Shown here: in pieces, positions 23,045-36,500 of the stretch
Position numbering within the stretch: position 1 is the stretch's first letter
Layout of the letters: each line of letters begins with the position of its first letter
Source: Triatoma infestans
Taxonomy: Eukaryota > Arthropoda > Insecta > Hemiptera > Reduviidae
DNA: 64,000 bases
Assembly: GCA_011037195.1 (NCBI GenBank)
Contig: JAAEAF010006542.1
Location: forward strand, 1-64,000
Direction of reading: 5' to 3'
The notes under the pieces: generated by a model
The model's input: only the letters and a program-made list of their open reading frames with translations
The model's database searches: none
Told to the model about the DNA's origin: nothing
Made by a program: the position numbers and the translations under genes

Positions 23045-23765
23045 TTATGTGAAACACTCGCACGATTTTCTCTTAGTGCAATTAATATAATTTAGATTTT
23101 TTTTTTTTGTAATTTAAGTCGCGTCAACATCTATGGTCATTGGCGCCCGGAGCCTTCTCTCGTTACAGACAACACTGTCCATCACCGGACGGTGAGCTGT
23201 GGAGGCTCCTAGGAAGAAAAAAATCTAAGGGTAGCACTGGACTGAACCGGGTTCCTCCGCGTGCGAGGCCAACGCGCTAACCACTTAGCTAATTAGTACT
23301 TTAAAAGAACCCCCAAACTTTACCGGCCCCCAAAAACCCTAAAAAATAATGAATTTTCCCAGAAAAATGTTTTAATTAAAAGTGATAAGTATTTATTTAT
23401 GTGTATAGGTGAGGGAAGGTATTTCACTAGTATAGCGCGCTGCACTTGCATGAATCCAACAGTATTGCCTTTAGATTTTCTTTTCCTAGGGGCTTCTGCA
23501 GCAGCACGGAGAAGGCTTTGATTGGGAAGGCACATAGATCTTTCGAGTCACATTGCAATATCCTCTATAACAATTTATGGTTTGTCTAATCTAAGAAGTT
23601 TAAAGAAAATCCTTGGAACCGTTTTCCGAGATTATCGTAGAAAACTGAAAAAATTCATTAAAGACACACTTCCGGTTAATAGTTTTTTTGAGATATTTTG
23701 TTCAGTATCAAAACAGGTATTTCCGGTGAAAACTCAATTTCCATTATTTGACAGTATTTCCGGTT
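23045..23765 (+). repeat. Rep-1 copy split by SINE-1
   Basis: The start GTGAAACACTCGCACGATTT and TCTCTTAGTGC is at 23051-23080. SINE-1 occupies 23111-23296, and Rep-1 resumes at about 23300 with CCCCCAAAAACCCT, GAATTTTCCCAGAAAAATGT, GTTTAAAGAAAATCCTTGGA, CACTTCCGGTTAATAG (nonamer at 23668-23676) and TTTCCGGTGAAAACTC. The order shows that the SINE inserted after this Rep-1 copy. Confidence 0.6.
23111..23296 (-). mobile_element. SINE-1, tRNA-derived, most complete copy
   Basis: On the - strand the element starts ATTAGCTAAGTGGTTAGCGC (A box) and has GAACCCGGTTCAGTCCAGTG (B box region). It then continues through AGGAGCCTCCACAGCTCACC and GTCCGGTGATGGACAGTGTT to CGCGACTTAAATTAC. The body recurs at 48820-49005 (GTCCGGTGATAGGCAGTGTT) and the B-box region at 6650-6725, so it is a genuine repeat family. 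A-box and B-box sequences indicate transcription by RNA polymerase III. Confidence 0.65.
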
Positions 23766-24229
23766 TACTAAGTGTAAGTGTAATTAATACAAGTTTATCT
23801 GATTTAAAATTGTTTACTCGATCAGTTAAAGTCTTATAAATTTATGGGAATACCAATAGATTTTAAATCTTATCTATTCTGCGTAAATTCTGATCAATTA
23901 TAAAGTTAAATTCTGAATATGTATCAGGTAAAGCATATTTTCATTAATTTTGGACCGGTTTCTGATTTTCTCCCATTTACAAAAATTTCTGTGATCAAGC
24001 TATACTGGTTGCAGTCTGATCAGAGTACACACTCTAGATCAATTTCTTCTAGCATCTTAATTACCTAGAATATATATTCTTCGCCAAAAACTGATACGGC
24101 TAGGCTTCTAAACCGCCCGCATTTCATCAAGATTAGGTATCCGATTGATGTTTTCTTTATCGCCCCGAAGAATCTGTGCCATCGTGTTCTAGATTAACTT
24201 TTTCACGTGTCTTTTGATTCTGTTATGGT

Positions 24230-24990
24230 CCTTTTTTTTTTTTTATTTTTTCCTTTTTTTTTTTTTTCTGGTATCAGTATTTACACTATTAACCAATTTG
24301 CTGTCGGTATTTGATAATAATTAACCAGGAGGATTTAAATTTTGTAACTACTCATAAAATCAACAAGAGAATAGTACACAAAATTATTATTTGAAAATAC
24401 TATATCCTTAAAATAGAGGGGAGCCGTGCAATATTTGGTAATCTCATGGAAAAACTTGTCCCTTTCTTTGTTATAATCTGGACACACCATGACTATATGT
24501 TCGAGATCCTCCGTCTCATTACATCTCCTACAAAGAGGAGAGTCTAATTTGCCAATTTTAAACAAATAGGACCTACAAATAGCATGGTTTGCCCGCATCC
24601 TATTATGATCCTTGAGGAAACTTTTAGCGTGCAGTTTATTTTTGTTTAGAACTTTTCCGGGTAGCTACCCAATAATGTCTTTAGTTTCCTCTAGATCCAG
24701 GAGTGTGTTCCAGAGCAATGCTCTTTATGCTTCTATCACTTTTCTAAGCTAGGTTCCAGCCTCATGAAAAGGGCATACAAGTTTCCTTGACATATTTTCG
24801 CCATCTCGTTATCACCAACATATCTTGGTACCCAAAGAAGAGAGAGTAACTACATTCCTGTTCAGGTCATGGAATTTGCCTATGCATTTCCAACCAATTT
24901 CAAAGTGATGACCCAAATTAATAGGACACTTTATGATAGTTTCATCAAATTGCTTCATGCTATGGAAGACGAATAGATATAAATTTTAAG
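24230..24990 (-). pseudogene. LINE-E ORF2 end, with poly-A tail
   Basis: On the - strand, 24598-24335 encodes MRANHAICRSYLFKIGKLDS followed by PLCRRCNETEDLEHIVMVCP, the Cys/His motif at the end of many Jockey-group ORF2 proteins. Upstream (24960-24620) broken frames still show an RNase H tail (a WVP-like segment and a GDNEMAK-like segment). Poly-T tracts at 24231-24270 mark the 3' poly-A tail. It is truncated, frameshifted and inactive. Confidence 0.65.
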
Positions 24991-25539
24991 ATTATTTGAA
25001 ATAGATATACATATAGGTATAACTGATAAATAAATATATAAGAGGCTTGTGGGGCCAGTGTAGACCTGTTGATGATTCATCTCTCCCTGAATTATCATTA
25101 ATAGTACATTTTCAAGGTTGTTTTACAAGCAAACATTCATCAACTAGATTGCCCCCCTCATCTTTAATTCCATACTTTCTACAATAAAGGCAACATTGAG
25201 GAGATTTTTTTTGTTTTTGCTCTTTATATTTATTTATTTCAGATTAATAGCAAATTTCATTGTTATGTTTTTTTGTAATATCTTTTTTTTAAATAACTTC
25301 ATTTTAATTTAATAATTCAAACTGATGTCTAACCTAGAATTTACTGCAGATAAGGTTTTGTTCTCAGTTATTGCTGAGAAGACGAGAAGTATTGCATTGA
25401 TAAAGTAAGACTTGTTTATCCCCAAGTATAAAAACCGGGATGAGGTCATGAACCAAAACGACAACCGGAAGTATTTTACTGAGTGTTTAGAGGTGCCATA
25501 TTTTTTTTTTTATTTCATTTTTAATGTTACAAGTGGTAG
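24991..25539. other. No gene recognised
   Basis: AT-rich spacer. An isolated ACCGGAAGT lies at 25464-25472. No protein-like frame is visible. Confidence 0.4.
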
Positions 25540-26500
25540 GTTGAATATGTGGATGGATATACATTGTTGGATAACATATGGGATTTTATCCGTCATAGCA
25601 TGTTTTTTTTGCTTGTGCCTTACCGATTTCGGATTCTCATTCATCGTCAGGAATGTAAGGGCCATCAGTTCGTGTGTAAAGGGTTGACTTCAACTTAATA
25701 ATGTTTCTGTCATGCACCACATTGGTTGATATTTTTATTTTTATTTTATTATATGTATGGTATAAATCCTTTTTCAGTTTAGATATAAACATAAGCTACA
25801 ATATGACACTAGATTACATGTTTTAAAGTATTATTTATTATCACAATTATTTGTAATATAATATGATAGGTATATATATACGTACTATTGAAGATGTATT
25901 CAATTGTATGTATAATTTCCTGAAGATTATAACAATTAATTTTCAGAAATAAAATACGACTAATTATAATATTAAGTTTTAAGACAAAAAGGTAATTATT
26001 ATACTTTAATAAAGATGGTCCTATGAAAATAGCAATATTGGAACTATACAGAAAAAATAAACAAATTTGAAATTAAAATGAATTTGAACTTAATAATTCA
26101 CTGCTCTGTCCATATTTATTAGTAAAGAAGCAACTCTGATTTTATATTGATATCTAAACATATTTAATTTATCAATCTCCTCTTGCAACTTATTTACCAG
26201 TCTATGACATTTTGGGGATTGATAAATTATGTGTATGTTTCCTTTTATAAAACTTAATATTGAAAAGATGTATTCTTCTGGTGTACCTGTTTGGAACGTT
26301 TGAAACTAATATTGTTCCACCTTAATTATGTTTGTTTGTCATGATTTATTAAATCTTTTAAAAAAGTAACGACATTAAGTTGAAGGCAACTTTCTCTAAC
26401 CTTACTCTGACGATGGATGAGAATCCGAAACCGGTCAGAAACTAGCAAAATAAGCATGTCATGTCGGATAAAATTCCAAAAGTGATAGGATTTATATCCG
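25540..26500. mobile_element. Possible Penelope-like remnant: inverted hammerhead-like ends around a short ORF
   Basis: The - strand at 25660-25540 reads CCTGACGATGAATGAGAATC, CGAAATCGGTAAGGC, then CATGCTATGACGGATAAAAT. The + strand at 26406-26500 reads CTGACGATGGATGAGAATCC, GAAACCGGTCAGAAAC, then CATGTCATGTCGGATAAAAT. These are inverted copies of one sequence, 740 bp apart. Between them, on the - strand, a frame free of stops for 71 codons (26305-26093, stop 26090-26092) encodes a helical-looking peptide containing EEYIFSILSFIKGN and LVNKLQEEIDKLN. I do not recognise the peptide. The Penelope-like label is inferred from the paired hammerhead-like ends only. Confidence 0.35.
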
Positions 26501-26519
26501 TGCACTTAGTATTCCCAGT

Positions 26520-26860
26520 TTAAAGGAAGTCATTTATTTGTTTTCAAGAAAATTTTAAAAAAAACAACGCAAAAACCATTTCTGTAAAGTCGCACTTCCG
26601 GTTAACCGATTCTTTTTTAAGTTTATAATTCTAGCAATGCTTTTAATATACGTATTAATGTTATATATATGGTAGAACGGATACATTGTACTGAAATTGA
26701 TGGTAATACTTAATCGTGTCTGATGTGGTGGTAGTACCTAAACGGAATAACAAGTTTGAGCTTCTTGCTATTTTTCGTTTTTGAGATATTCTGTTAAAAC
26801 ACACACACATTTTTTTCATATCCAAGATACTTCAAAACATGTATTTCCGATGAATACTCA
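26520..26860 (+). repeat. Rep-1 partial copy
   Basis: Contains GTCGCACTTCCGGTTAACCG (nonamer at 26594-26602), TGATGTGGTGGTAGTACCTA, a CA run at about 26797, and ATTTCCGATGAATACTC. The remaining 26861-27526 holds a further scrap of end module (ACCTCAAAAATGCATTTCCC near 26970) and otherwise nothing recognised. Confidence 0.55.
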
Positions 26861-27526
26861 TTTCTGAACAACCCATTCATAAACTCGCACATATATGCAC
26901 ACATTAGGTGGAAAAGGGAGGTCGAAGGAGAAAAAAGAGACCATATCTAAACCCTGTTTTTTTTCGGATATAGGGAACCTCAAAAATGCATTTCCCACTG
27001 AAAAAAAAACAAAATTTTTGGAAATTTGATACAATATCGAAATTCTAATTTTTATGCAGAATGCAATCTAGGAATGTTAAATTAGAACTTCTGCCTCAGT
27101 GTACCCCACTCTGTATGTAGTAAATTACACATACTATTTATTTTAAGATTCAACGTTTTACGTTGTACATAAAATGGGAAAGATCCACCATGGCCGAATT
27201 CTCTAAATTTGTCATAATGCCAAACAGAGTCAGGCACCAGTTCACCACCTCAAGCCATTCAATAAATATATTTCGAATGAACACGATGTTTACGAATTCT
27301 TAAATTTTTTTATTATTCATTTCGACAATGAGAAACTCAACATAAAATTTTTGCTATTCAATTTTGCTTGTTTTGTTTTTTTTTTAATTGGGCAAAATTA
27401 GAGTTATGCATTGGTTGAGTTTTCTCTTGTTTTGGCATGGTATTTTGTTTAATTAATTAATTAGTTTATTGCTGATATTTTCTTTATATATTTTAATTTT
27501 TTTAAATCAATAATCTCTGCTTCCAG

Positions 27527-30500
27527 ATGAACAGCGAAGTACTTCAGCTTCTTGGGATGAAAGTTCTCATGAACAGTCCAGAAGAAGTTCTTGTTCAGAT
27601 GTGGACCTCTCTTCAGGTGATGAGGGTAACAAGTGAGTTATTTTTGCTTTGTTCTTTAATAAAGTACATCTTTAAAGCACCTTTTGTATATGTGATATGT
27701 AAGGTGAAATAATAAAAGTTCATTTGATGTTCCGTGGAACTCTCAGTTAAATCACTAGGAAATGCTGAAGTCTTCGGTTTGCGACAATATCCATGTTATG
27801 GTATATGGTGCTGTAAAGTTATTTCATGGTAGTTTGCTAGTTAAAGTTTTATACCAATAACAGGAAGCGTGGTAGTCTAGTATTTAAACCAGCAATCACC
27901 CTGAAGTAGCCTAATGCAATACGGGCGAATCGTCATTTAAACAAATCAAGGACACGGTTTTCAATCCAAAACTTTCATCATTTTTTTAATGTTTTGTGTA
28001 CTTTACCAATCTATGTTCATGAAGACCCTCCTCCCCCCAAACTGTTGTATAAAAGATTAAAATTAAAAAAAAAAAATTGGAATTTTTACAGAACGTTTAG
28101 TTCTCTAAATTGTGGTTGGACAGTATTTGCAATGTTCAGGGATTGCAAACAGGAAACCGGAAGTATCAGTCCTACACAGCCCCATAAAATCAATTTTTCC
28201 GAAAAAATTATGAACATACTAATTTTATAACTCTTACGTGACCATGTAAGCGATAACAATTTTTCCTGAATGAAAAACACCCGAGCTTCCGGGTTGAGAC
28301 CCCGTCAGAAACCGACGTTTTGCCCATATTAGGATGAGCTTCTTTCCGGGTCGATAACCTTGAAAGTCAATAAGGCTATAAGGAATTTCAAGGCAAAATG
28401 GCCGAAACATCGGTTTCTAGCAAACCACTGACGCTGTTTCAACCCGGAAACTCAAATGTTTTTCATGAAAATGGCCGTGGAAACCTAAAATAGATCAATT
28501 TTTCTTTTCCTTCTTTTTCTTTCAAATGTTGCAAATATGCTAGAAAACAAATATTACCATTCAGTAAAGTCGCACTTCCGATAGATGGATTTTGCTCGAA
28601 ATCTTCGGGTCAGATGCGATAGTACCAAAATGCTTTAAACTTGCTTTAAACTTCCTGCGATTTTTCATTTTCTAAAAATCACTTTTTCTGACTCAGAAGA
28701 CCACAAAACTTATATTTCCCGGTGAAAACTCGATTTCGAAAATTTCCCATGATTACAATATACCTACTTCCGTCTAGCCCCAGTTAGAGAAAGTAAAAAA
28801 AGGAAACTTTAGCATTTCATAAAAAGCCGCGTAAATGGAGGGTAAGTGTGCTTATACTCGTATATGCAATAACAATCGTTATCCAATGTGGTTGGAACTT
28901 TTATTAATGCCTGTGTATACCATTTATCTGTTTCTATTTTTTTTTTTATAGAATTTGATAATTTTGAATCTTTCGGAAAGCAACTAAAGATTATACTCCT
29001 ATTCATTTTTCTAGAGTTTATTTCATAATTCTTTAGTTACCATGTTTTGTAATGTAGCCACATATTATCCACATTGTACGTTCTATCATTGATGCTCTTA
29101 GTCAGCTTTCCTGCACAAGACCGAATAGCAATCAAGATTAAATAAATTTTGGAAATCGTTTCCAAGAAAATCGCGATAAACTTTTAAAAAAAAAAAAAAT
29201 CCCGAAAATACGCATTTCCTGTAAACCGATTTTCTTCATAACTGGTATTTTTACTTTCTCTAACTGCTGTTAGACTCGATATCGAGTTTTTGCCGAAAAT
29301 ACACATTTAGTAGTCCCCTGAGACCAAAAAAGGAAAATGGTCTATGTTTCTTTGTTTGTCTGTCTGTCTGTCTATCTAGATGTGTTTTATGTGTATATGT
29401 GAATAACATAGTTAAAAAACGAAAAATCGCTGAAAAGTTTCATATTAATAAGTTTTCGCTATATTCTCGAAAAAAAAAAAAGACATCAACAATTTTCTTT
29501 AAACTTGGTTATATCGACTACACATAATAAAGAGCTACAACATTTATTTGTAACATTTCTCCATAAAAATTCATTTAAGTTAGCTTTTGGGGAGGTTGGG
29601 ATGAAGTTATGTTTTCCTTTAAAGTGCTATGTTTAGTTTAATATAGAATTTACAATACAAAACTTAAGGGTGGGTGCAGCAATCTTAAGCTTTCCTCTAA
29701 ACTCTAAAGTACACTTCAGTAGCACTTCAGTACAATATATGGTTCTACATTCCACAGAATGTTAAGGATACATTGCAAGCATTGTTAGAATTCCAAATTT
29801 GAAAAAATCGGTTAACCGGAAGTGGAATTTTATAGAATTAGTTTTTGAGTTTGGGGGGGGAGAGAATTTTCTCGAATACGACTACAATGATTGGACTTTT
29901 TCTGGAAAATCTGATGATATTAAGGGGATTTTTTTTTATTTTGCCAGTTAGGTTTAAATTTAAACTGCACGTCCAAGATTTGTTGGTTGAGACAGAGGGT
30001 TTTCTGAAGGTTACTGCCACACAAGTCCGCTCACATATATTACATTTATAACCCCCTTCTACCTTTTCTTATGACAAGCTTAACTAAAAATTGGTAAAAA
30101 TCGCAATTTTAGAAAATTTCGTCATTTTTTAATAAAGAAAAGTTAAAATAAGAGAAATTCGTAGATGTTGACGCGCCGTAAGAAAAAAAAAAAAATCTTG
30201 TGAGTATGTCACACCAATTTTTATTTTATTTAAAGAATTCACTCTTTGTGCTCTAAACCCAGTCAAATGATCTTAATACATTTTTTTATTTCTTTCCAAA
30301 GAATTCAGAATAATTATTATTCCTAATTGTGTAATCATTTTCTCTGATAAACATTTATTTTGATATTCCTTATAATGTTTATTTGAATTAAATTATCACA
30401 TTATGTTATATGTTGGCATTATAATTTGGCATTTGATTGCTATATATGTATGCATTGTTATGTAATTCAGTTCATAACGAGGCATTTGGTAATGTCTAGT

Positions 30501-33500
30501 AATGTATTTCAAATGTTAATTGTGATAAAGATAATTTGATTTTAATTATGTAATAATAATTTTTTATAATACTAAATAAGGGAAAACCATTTACAATATG
30601 GCGAATTTTTGTGGTTTGGTTTTTAAGGAATGTTATCATTTCTTAAAATAATTTTTTTTTTTTTTTAAATATAGCCTATGCCAAACAATGACCAAAAAAT
30701 GATCTATTGTGACAGCTGTTTGTTTACTTGAGGCATTCAGTCTTGTCTGTTTGACCTGATCACCGTTAGCAGGAGAGTGAGTTTTGTGAAACGCTTGTTG
30801 GCGTTAGTTTTTCATATTTTCCTAAAATTGGATTACAGCAGGGTGCTCTTTTCACTGACATAGCACGGCAGAGAACTTAGAATTTCACTTAGGCTCCTAT
30901 GATGTTTGTATTTTTTAAGCCTGTAAATAATGCCTACTATGCTAGTAGTTCTTATAGCTTTGTTCCTGCAGTTTTGATGTAAAATTAGGTGTTTACCATT
31001 GATAAACTTTTGCAACCACATCTCTCTCTCCCTCAATCAGAAGGATTTTCTAACACCATTACTGAGATTTTATGCAGTGTCTGTTTCATGAGTAAACAGC
31101 ACGGAATGAAGGCGTTCAGCCGCTTTGTGCTCTTAATGCCAAGAATCCTTAGTCATCATAAGAAGAGAGAAATAAGAGAGAGAGAGAGAGATAGATTATG
31201 GCTTTCCTCCTAGTAATGAGCTCAAACAATCCTAAACCGACTTCTGAATTGCTGAGAAAGGAAACTGGTAGCTCTTAAGAGCAGCTTATCTTTTTGAGAA
31301 GATTATAGACCCTAGTAACGTGAGCTCTTTGTCTTAAGGTCTTAACAGTTCATATAATTTTAGGATTAGCTGTTCCTGAAAAGATTGGGCTGCTTATTTT
31401 GGTTTACCAAGATATTACCATCTACCATTTCTAGACATGTTTTTGTTTTTCTTACTCTTATTTGGACTAAGAAATATTATATACTTTTTATTTCTTCATG
31501 ATTATTTAATTTTTTTTTTTTAATAAAATGAAAACAAGCCCAAAAAAATGAATGACCTTTCCATTGCCTTTTAAGAAAACATTCAAGAAAAGAAAAACGT
31601 AATCTTTTTCATCACATTTGTATTAAACAAATTCGGTTTACTATCACAAATCTTAGTTATAAGTGTTATTTCAATTGATGGAGATTACGGTACTCTCAAG
31701 CAAAATGGACTATAGTCATTTATTTATTGAACTACTGTTCCTATTGATTGTCATTTTTAAAGATAAGATAGTTGAATTGCTTACATATATAAAAAAAAAA
31801 TGGATACCTATCATAATATTATTTAAATTCATAGGTATATCACATAATTTGTTTTATGTTTTCAATGAATTTATTACAGTTTTTTTTTTCAGTTATTGTT
31901 TGTATTGAGTTCTAAAATAGATGTTATTGTTTAGATGTATCGATGGTAAAGGGCGAATGGGTTCGAAACGTTCAGTATGGCGAAGAACTTCACCAGAACC
32001 AGGAGGAGGTGGTGATTCTCCACAAGGAAGAATACTTAGATGGTTTTCCATGAAGAAACAATCTTCAATGGAACAACAAGAACCTCGTGGGAAGATGCCA
32101 CTTTTAAGAGAGGTTAGTTTTGTTTTTGTAAATTGCATGTATTATGAGAGATAATGTAATAGCTAGAGCTAGGAGATGTAAATTAAAGTTGAAATCAGGT
32201 GCTACAGTAGTTGATGGGTTAGAGATGCGGAGTACTAAGCTGAAGAGCATTGTGTTATTCGATTCGCCATCTTAGCCTTGTATTTTATTTGAGTATTAAT
32301 ATAACTAATATATAGTAAATTATATTTGCTATTCTGAACGTAAAGTCGGCCTGAAAATATTGGTATTATTCTACTTACTTAAAGTATAATAAGCTCTGCT
32401 GGATTCTTTAAGATCGTTGTCTTAGTGAAGCGGTATGAAATTTCGAAATAGTTGCCTTGCGTTAGTTTCCTACGTCCCTTGCAGGTCCGGGATTTAGAAT
32501 AGGCCTGCTTCCGTTCAGAATGTCGTAAAAGGCATCTAAATGACCTGTCTCCTATTCTTTCCTACTCCAATGCCCTTTCCCTTCGATGGACTCATAATTT
32601 TAGCGCTAGTGAGTCATCTATTTGATTTCCTAGAATTTGATGACATCACAATCGAAAGATTACTCTATCATAATTCCACCCCCCACGTCCTTACCTGTAG
32701 GTACGTTATCTTTTGATATTCGACTGTGGTTTGAAACTTTTAAATAAATCCTTATCTTCTTTTCTTTCCCTATGCCATTTTATCCGTCCGTAGGCGAGGA
32801 GCCGAAGGTGGCCCTAGAATTAACGCAGGGCCAAATATCACTGACTTAAACTGTTTTTAAACCATTGAAAAATGGCTCATAAGGATAAAGTATCTTCTCC
32901 AGGGGCGGTGTGGAGGGAATATGGCATTCTAGATTACTCTTCGAGGGTTCATTATGCTCACGCACACTATAATTTTTGTAGGGGATTTCTTGGGCAGAAC
33001 TTGGAATCGAAGATATCTCTCGACATCAAACCTATCCTGACTCCACGTGGTTGGTGTGGACCGGGCGTTTATTCTGCTTGTTTCCTAATTGCAAGTTAGT
33101 TTCCTCTGATGGCCACCTAACTACGTACGGGGCATTTCTTTTTTGAATCATAATTTTGAACTTATTACAACATTAAAAAAAGTTATAACAGAAGCAATGT
33201 TTGAATGTTTTAATTATTGTTTTAATTTTTCAGGAAGAAGAATGTATAATGACACAACGACATATGATGGCGTTAACACTTCCCCCACCTCCACCAAATC
33301 TGAGTTCTCATGAACTGAAGTTAAGGCATATAATCGAAGCTATTGTGCAATCGGAAAATTCTTACCTTTCAACTTTACATAGACTTATATACGTATGTAT
33401 AACCTTCTCCTGTTTTCATAATCATTGTCCAAATTTTTTATTTATTACGCAAAAAAAAAAATGTAAATATAAATTTATTTTCTATAAATTTTTATGATTT

Positions 33501-36500
33501 CTTTCTTTATAGGACTATAAAAAACCCTTAGAAGAAGCAAATCCACCAATTTTAACCAGTAAAAAAATCCAAACATTATTTCATCGTCTACCAGAAATAA
33601 GACAATGCCATGGACTGTTTAGAATTGTATTAGCGCAAGCTGTAGCCAATTGGGACCAAGAACATCGTATTGGTGATGTGTTTGTCGCTTCATTTAGCAA
33701 AGCAGTTGTTTTAGATATTTACAGTGATTTTATCAACAATTTTTCGGTTGCTATGGACTTGGCTAGATCGGAATCAAAAAAGAAACCAGCTTTGGCGGAA
33801 TTTTTTAAGGTAAATTTTGTTTGCCACATTATTTGGAAGAATATATTTTGTGATTGTCTGAATTGTAATTTGAGTAATGAATCGGTTAATTTTTATAAAA
33901 TAAAAGTTTTACTAATGATTTTATTTAACAAAATTATATTAATTGGATTGGTAAAGGTAAGTGAGAATCAAAATCTTTAGCTGAACACTGTTCCTTAGAT
34001 CTTAAAATTTGAATTCGAATAAAATTTGTTTAAGATATGTTTGTATATATTATAGGATTCAATAATACATGTACAAATTCTAGGCTCGCCAGGCTGTATC
34101 CCCAGATAGGCTTTCTTTCTTTGGTCTCATGGTGAAACCAGTTCAGAGGTTTCCACAATTTATTTTGTTTCTGCAGGTTAGTGCATCTTTCAACCGTTCT
34201 AAAGTTATTTTCTTCTTAACTAAACTATATTTTAATCTGATTACTATCTGGAAGAAAACAGCTATATTGAGGTCGTAATTTTTTTGTTTGTTTCCAAACA
34301 AAATAGGATCTCCTACAGAATACAGGCCATGGCCATCCTGAAAGAATGGCACTACAGCTAGCACTTACCCAACTAGAATCTTTAGCTGAACTGTTGAACG
34401 AAAGAAAAAGAGAATCAGAACAAACTCAAGCATTTAGACAGGTAATGAGATCAATTTCATCGAAAATGGCTTCTGCAGCAACAGCGGCCGGTTGTCCCCC
34501 TGAAGATAAATATCTTATTAGACATGATGATGTCACACAACTTGTAAGTTTCTTTCACCATTTTATTATCAAGAAAAATAGTTTTATGTGATGTAACTTT
34601 AAAAACCGTTAATACGGCTTTCTTTCATTCTAATTCTGAAATTTCAACTGACAACTGATAAAATGCATGCAAAATTAATGCAACACATTGACATTTTCAA
34701 TAAATTGTCTTTAATGCGAGAAGTGTTCGTGTTTTAATACTTACTTCTACAGTAAATAGAAAGCAATTAAAAAAATAAATAAAGGTATACTTCAGTACCG
34801 GAGCAAATTAAGGAGAAAGAGGAAATTACCCTTAAAAAACAAAAAAAAAACAGTTGTCTAGAGGAGTAAATAATTACAATTTAGTTTTTAATTAACAAAT
34901 ACGCTCAACAGATATATATGCTGCTGTAGACAACCCAAGCTCTTAATTATTAATGTAGTAATCTGGGAATGACAAAAAATGTAAGTTTCCGTGTCTTTCC
35001 AGTATAAGTTGCCCCCAAGCCCTCTTAGATTAGCTCTGCTTCTGAGGAAATACTGAGCAAATTCCGTAACTTCCTTCCTCCCTTCTGGTTCCAGGCGCCA
35101 GGTGAACGACTTTTCTTGAAATCATACAATGTAAATCCCCCAAATACATCTACATACAAATTTTCACCCACCATAATATCACAGTCCCTCCTTCAAAAAT
35201 CAGTCTAGAATGACACATAGGTGGCAGCATTTTCTGGGTCTCGCAACATCAGATTTCTTTTGGTTTGGTCCCCTCAAGGAACTTTGGTGTAGAAGTGAAA
35301 ATGAATGTAAAAAATTGTCTCAGACTTTAAGACAATTTTTTTTTACTGCAGGCTTAAAAAAGTTAGTAGAAAGATGGGAGAAGTGTGTGAATGTATGAAT
35401 AGGGGATTATGTTTAAAAATAGATAAATACTAAATTCCTTATAGTTCACCACATTAAAACTATAACCATTAGTTTATATGCATAGAACGATTCTTTATTG
35501 AAAATAATAATTGTTAGGATAATATTGCAGTGCAATTTATTTAATTGTCGCTAATTTAGCAAATCAACCTAACAGGACAATTTCTATAATATAATATAAT
35601 AATTTGATTTATTTACAGGAGGTGAACTCTTGTGGCCTTATTAGCAAGTGTAAGAATCGGCGGCTTCTATTGCTTAATGATCAGCTGATATGTGTCGCCT
35701 TGAATAGTAAAGAAGAAAATGTCAATTCTCAGCCTAGGCTTACATATAAATGGAGTTGTCCTATCACAGACGTGCAGGTATAATTTTAGATTTAGTTCGT
35801 AATTATTCAGACTTTAAATAACGATTTAATCAAAACAATGACAATAATAATAATAACACAAATGATGATTAGGTGATAGAAAACAGTGGATCGCCAACAT
35901 TAAGCCGTCTACTGACACCAAATGGAAGCCTAGCATCAACAAATTCTTCCGGTACAACGGATAGCCTCTGTATGGAAATGAGCCAACTGATGCACGATTA
36001 TCAGGTGATCAGCCGGATTCACAACCTCACACATACACTCAAGGGACAGTATCAGGTGATCTATTAGTTTTGTTTTATTTTTGGTTCAGTTATGTTTATT
36101 TTTCAAAAACACAACACATTAAACCCGGTTAGTCAAAAAAAATTTTTTAATTATAAAAAAAAAATCACATGACTTCCTATTGCAAATGTTAAGAATTATT
36201 TGTTAACTTTATAACCAATTTAATTTGTATACTGCATTAAAAATTCTTAATAAAAAAAAATCTGCAGTCTTAACCTAGCCAATATGATTACTAAACTTTC
36301 CTAGATTAAGATTTGTTCCTTGGCTTTATAAGTCTTTATGCTGCACGCAGTTCTCACAGATTATCTGAGAGGCTAGTCCTTATAACATTGTAGGATCTGG
36401 AAACATTCTTTTGTAGATCGTATTCATACCAAACAACCTGGGTCTCTTGCTTGGTTTCAGTCAAGCTGGCAATTGCGAAACCAAATATAATAGAGAAAAA

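Noticed and set aside
27527..27712. An independent small protein starting with the ATG at 27527
   Set aside because: This ATG frame runs through a good splice donor at 27633. The other frame gives the Ser/acidic exon that joins in phase with the next ARHGEF10-family exon.
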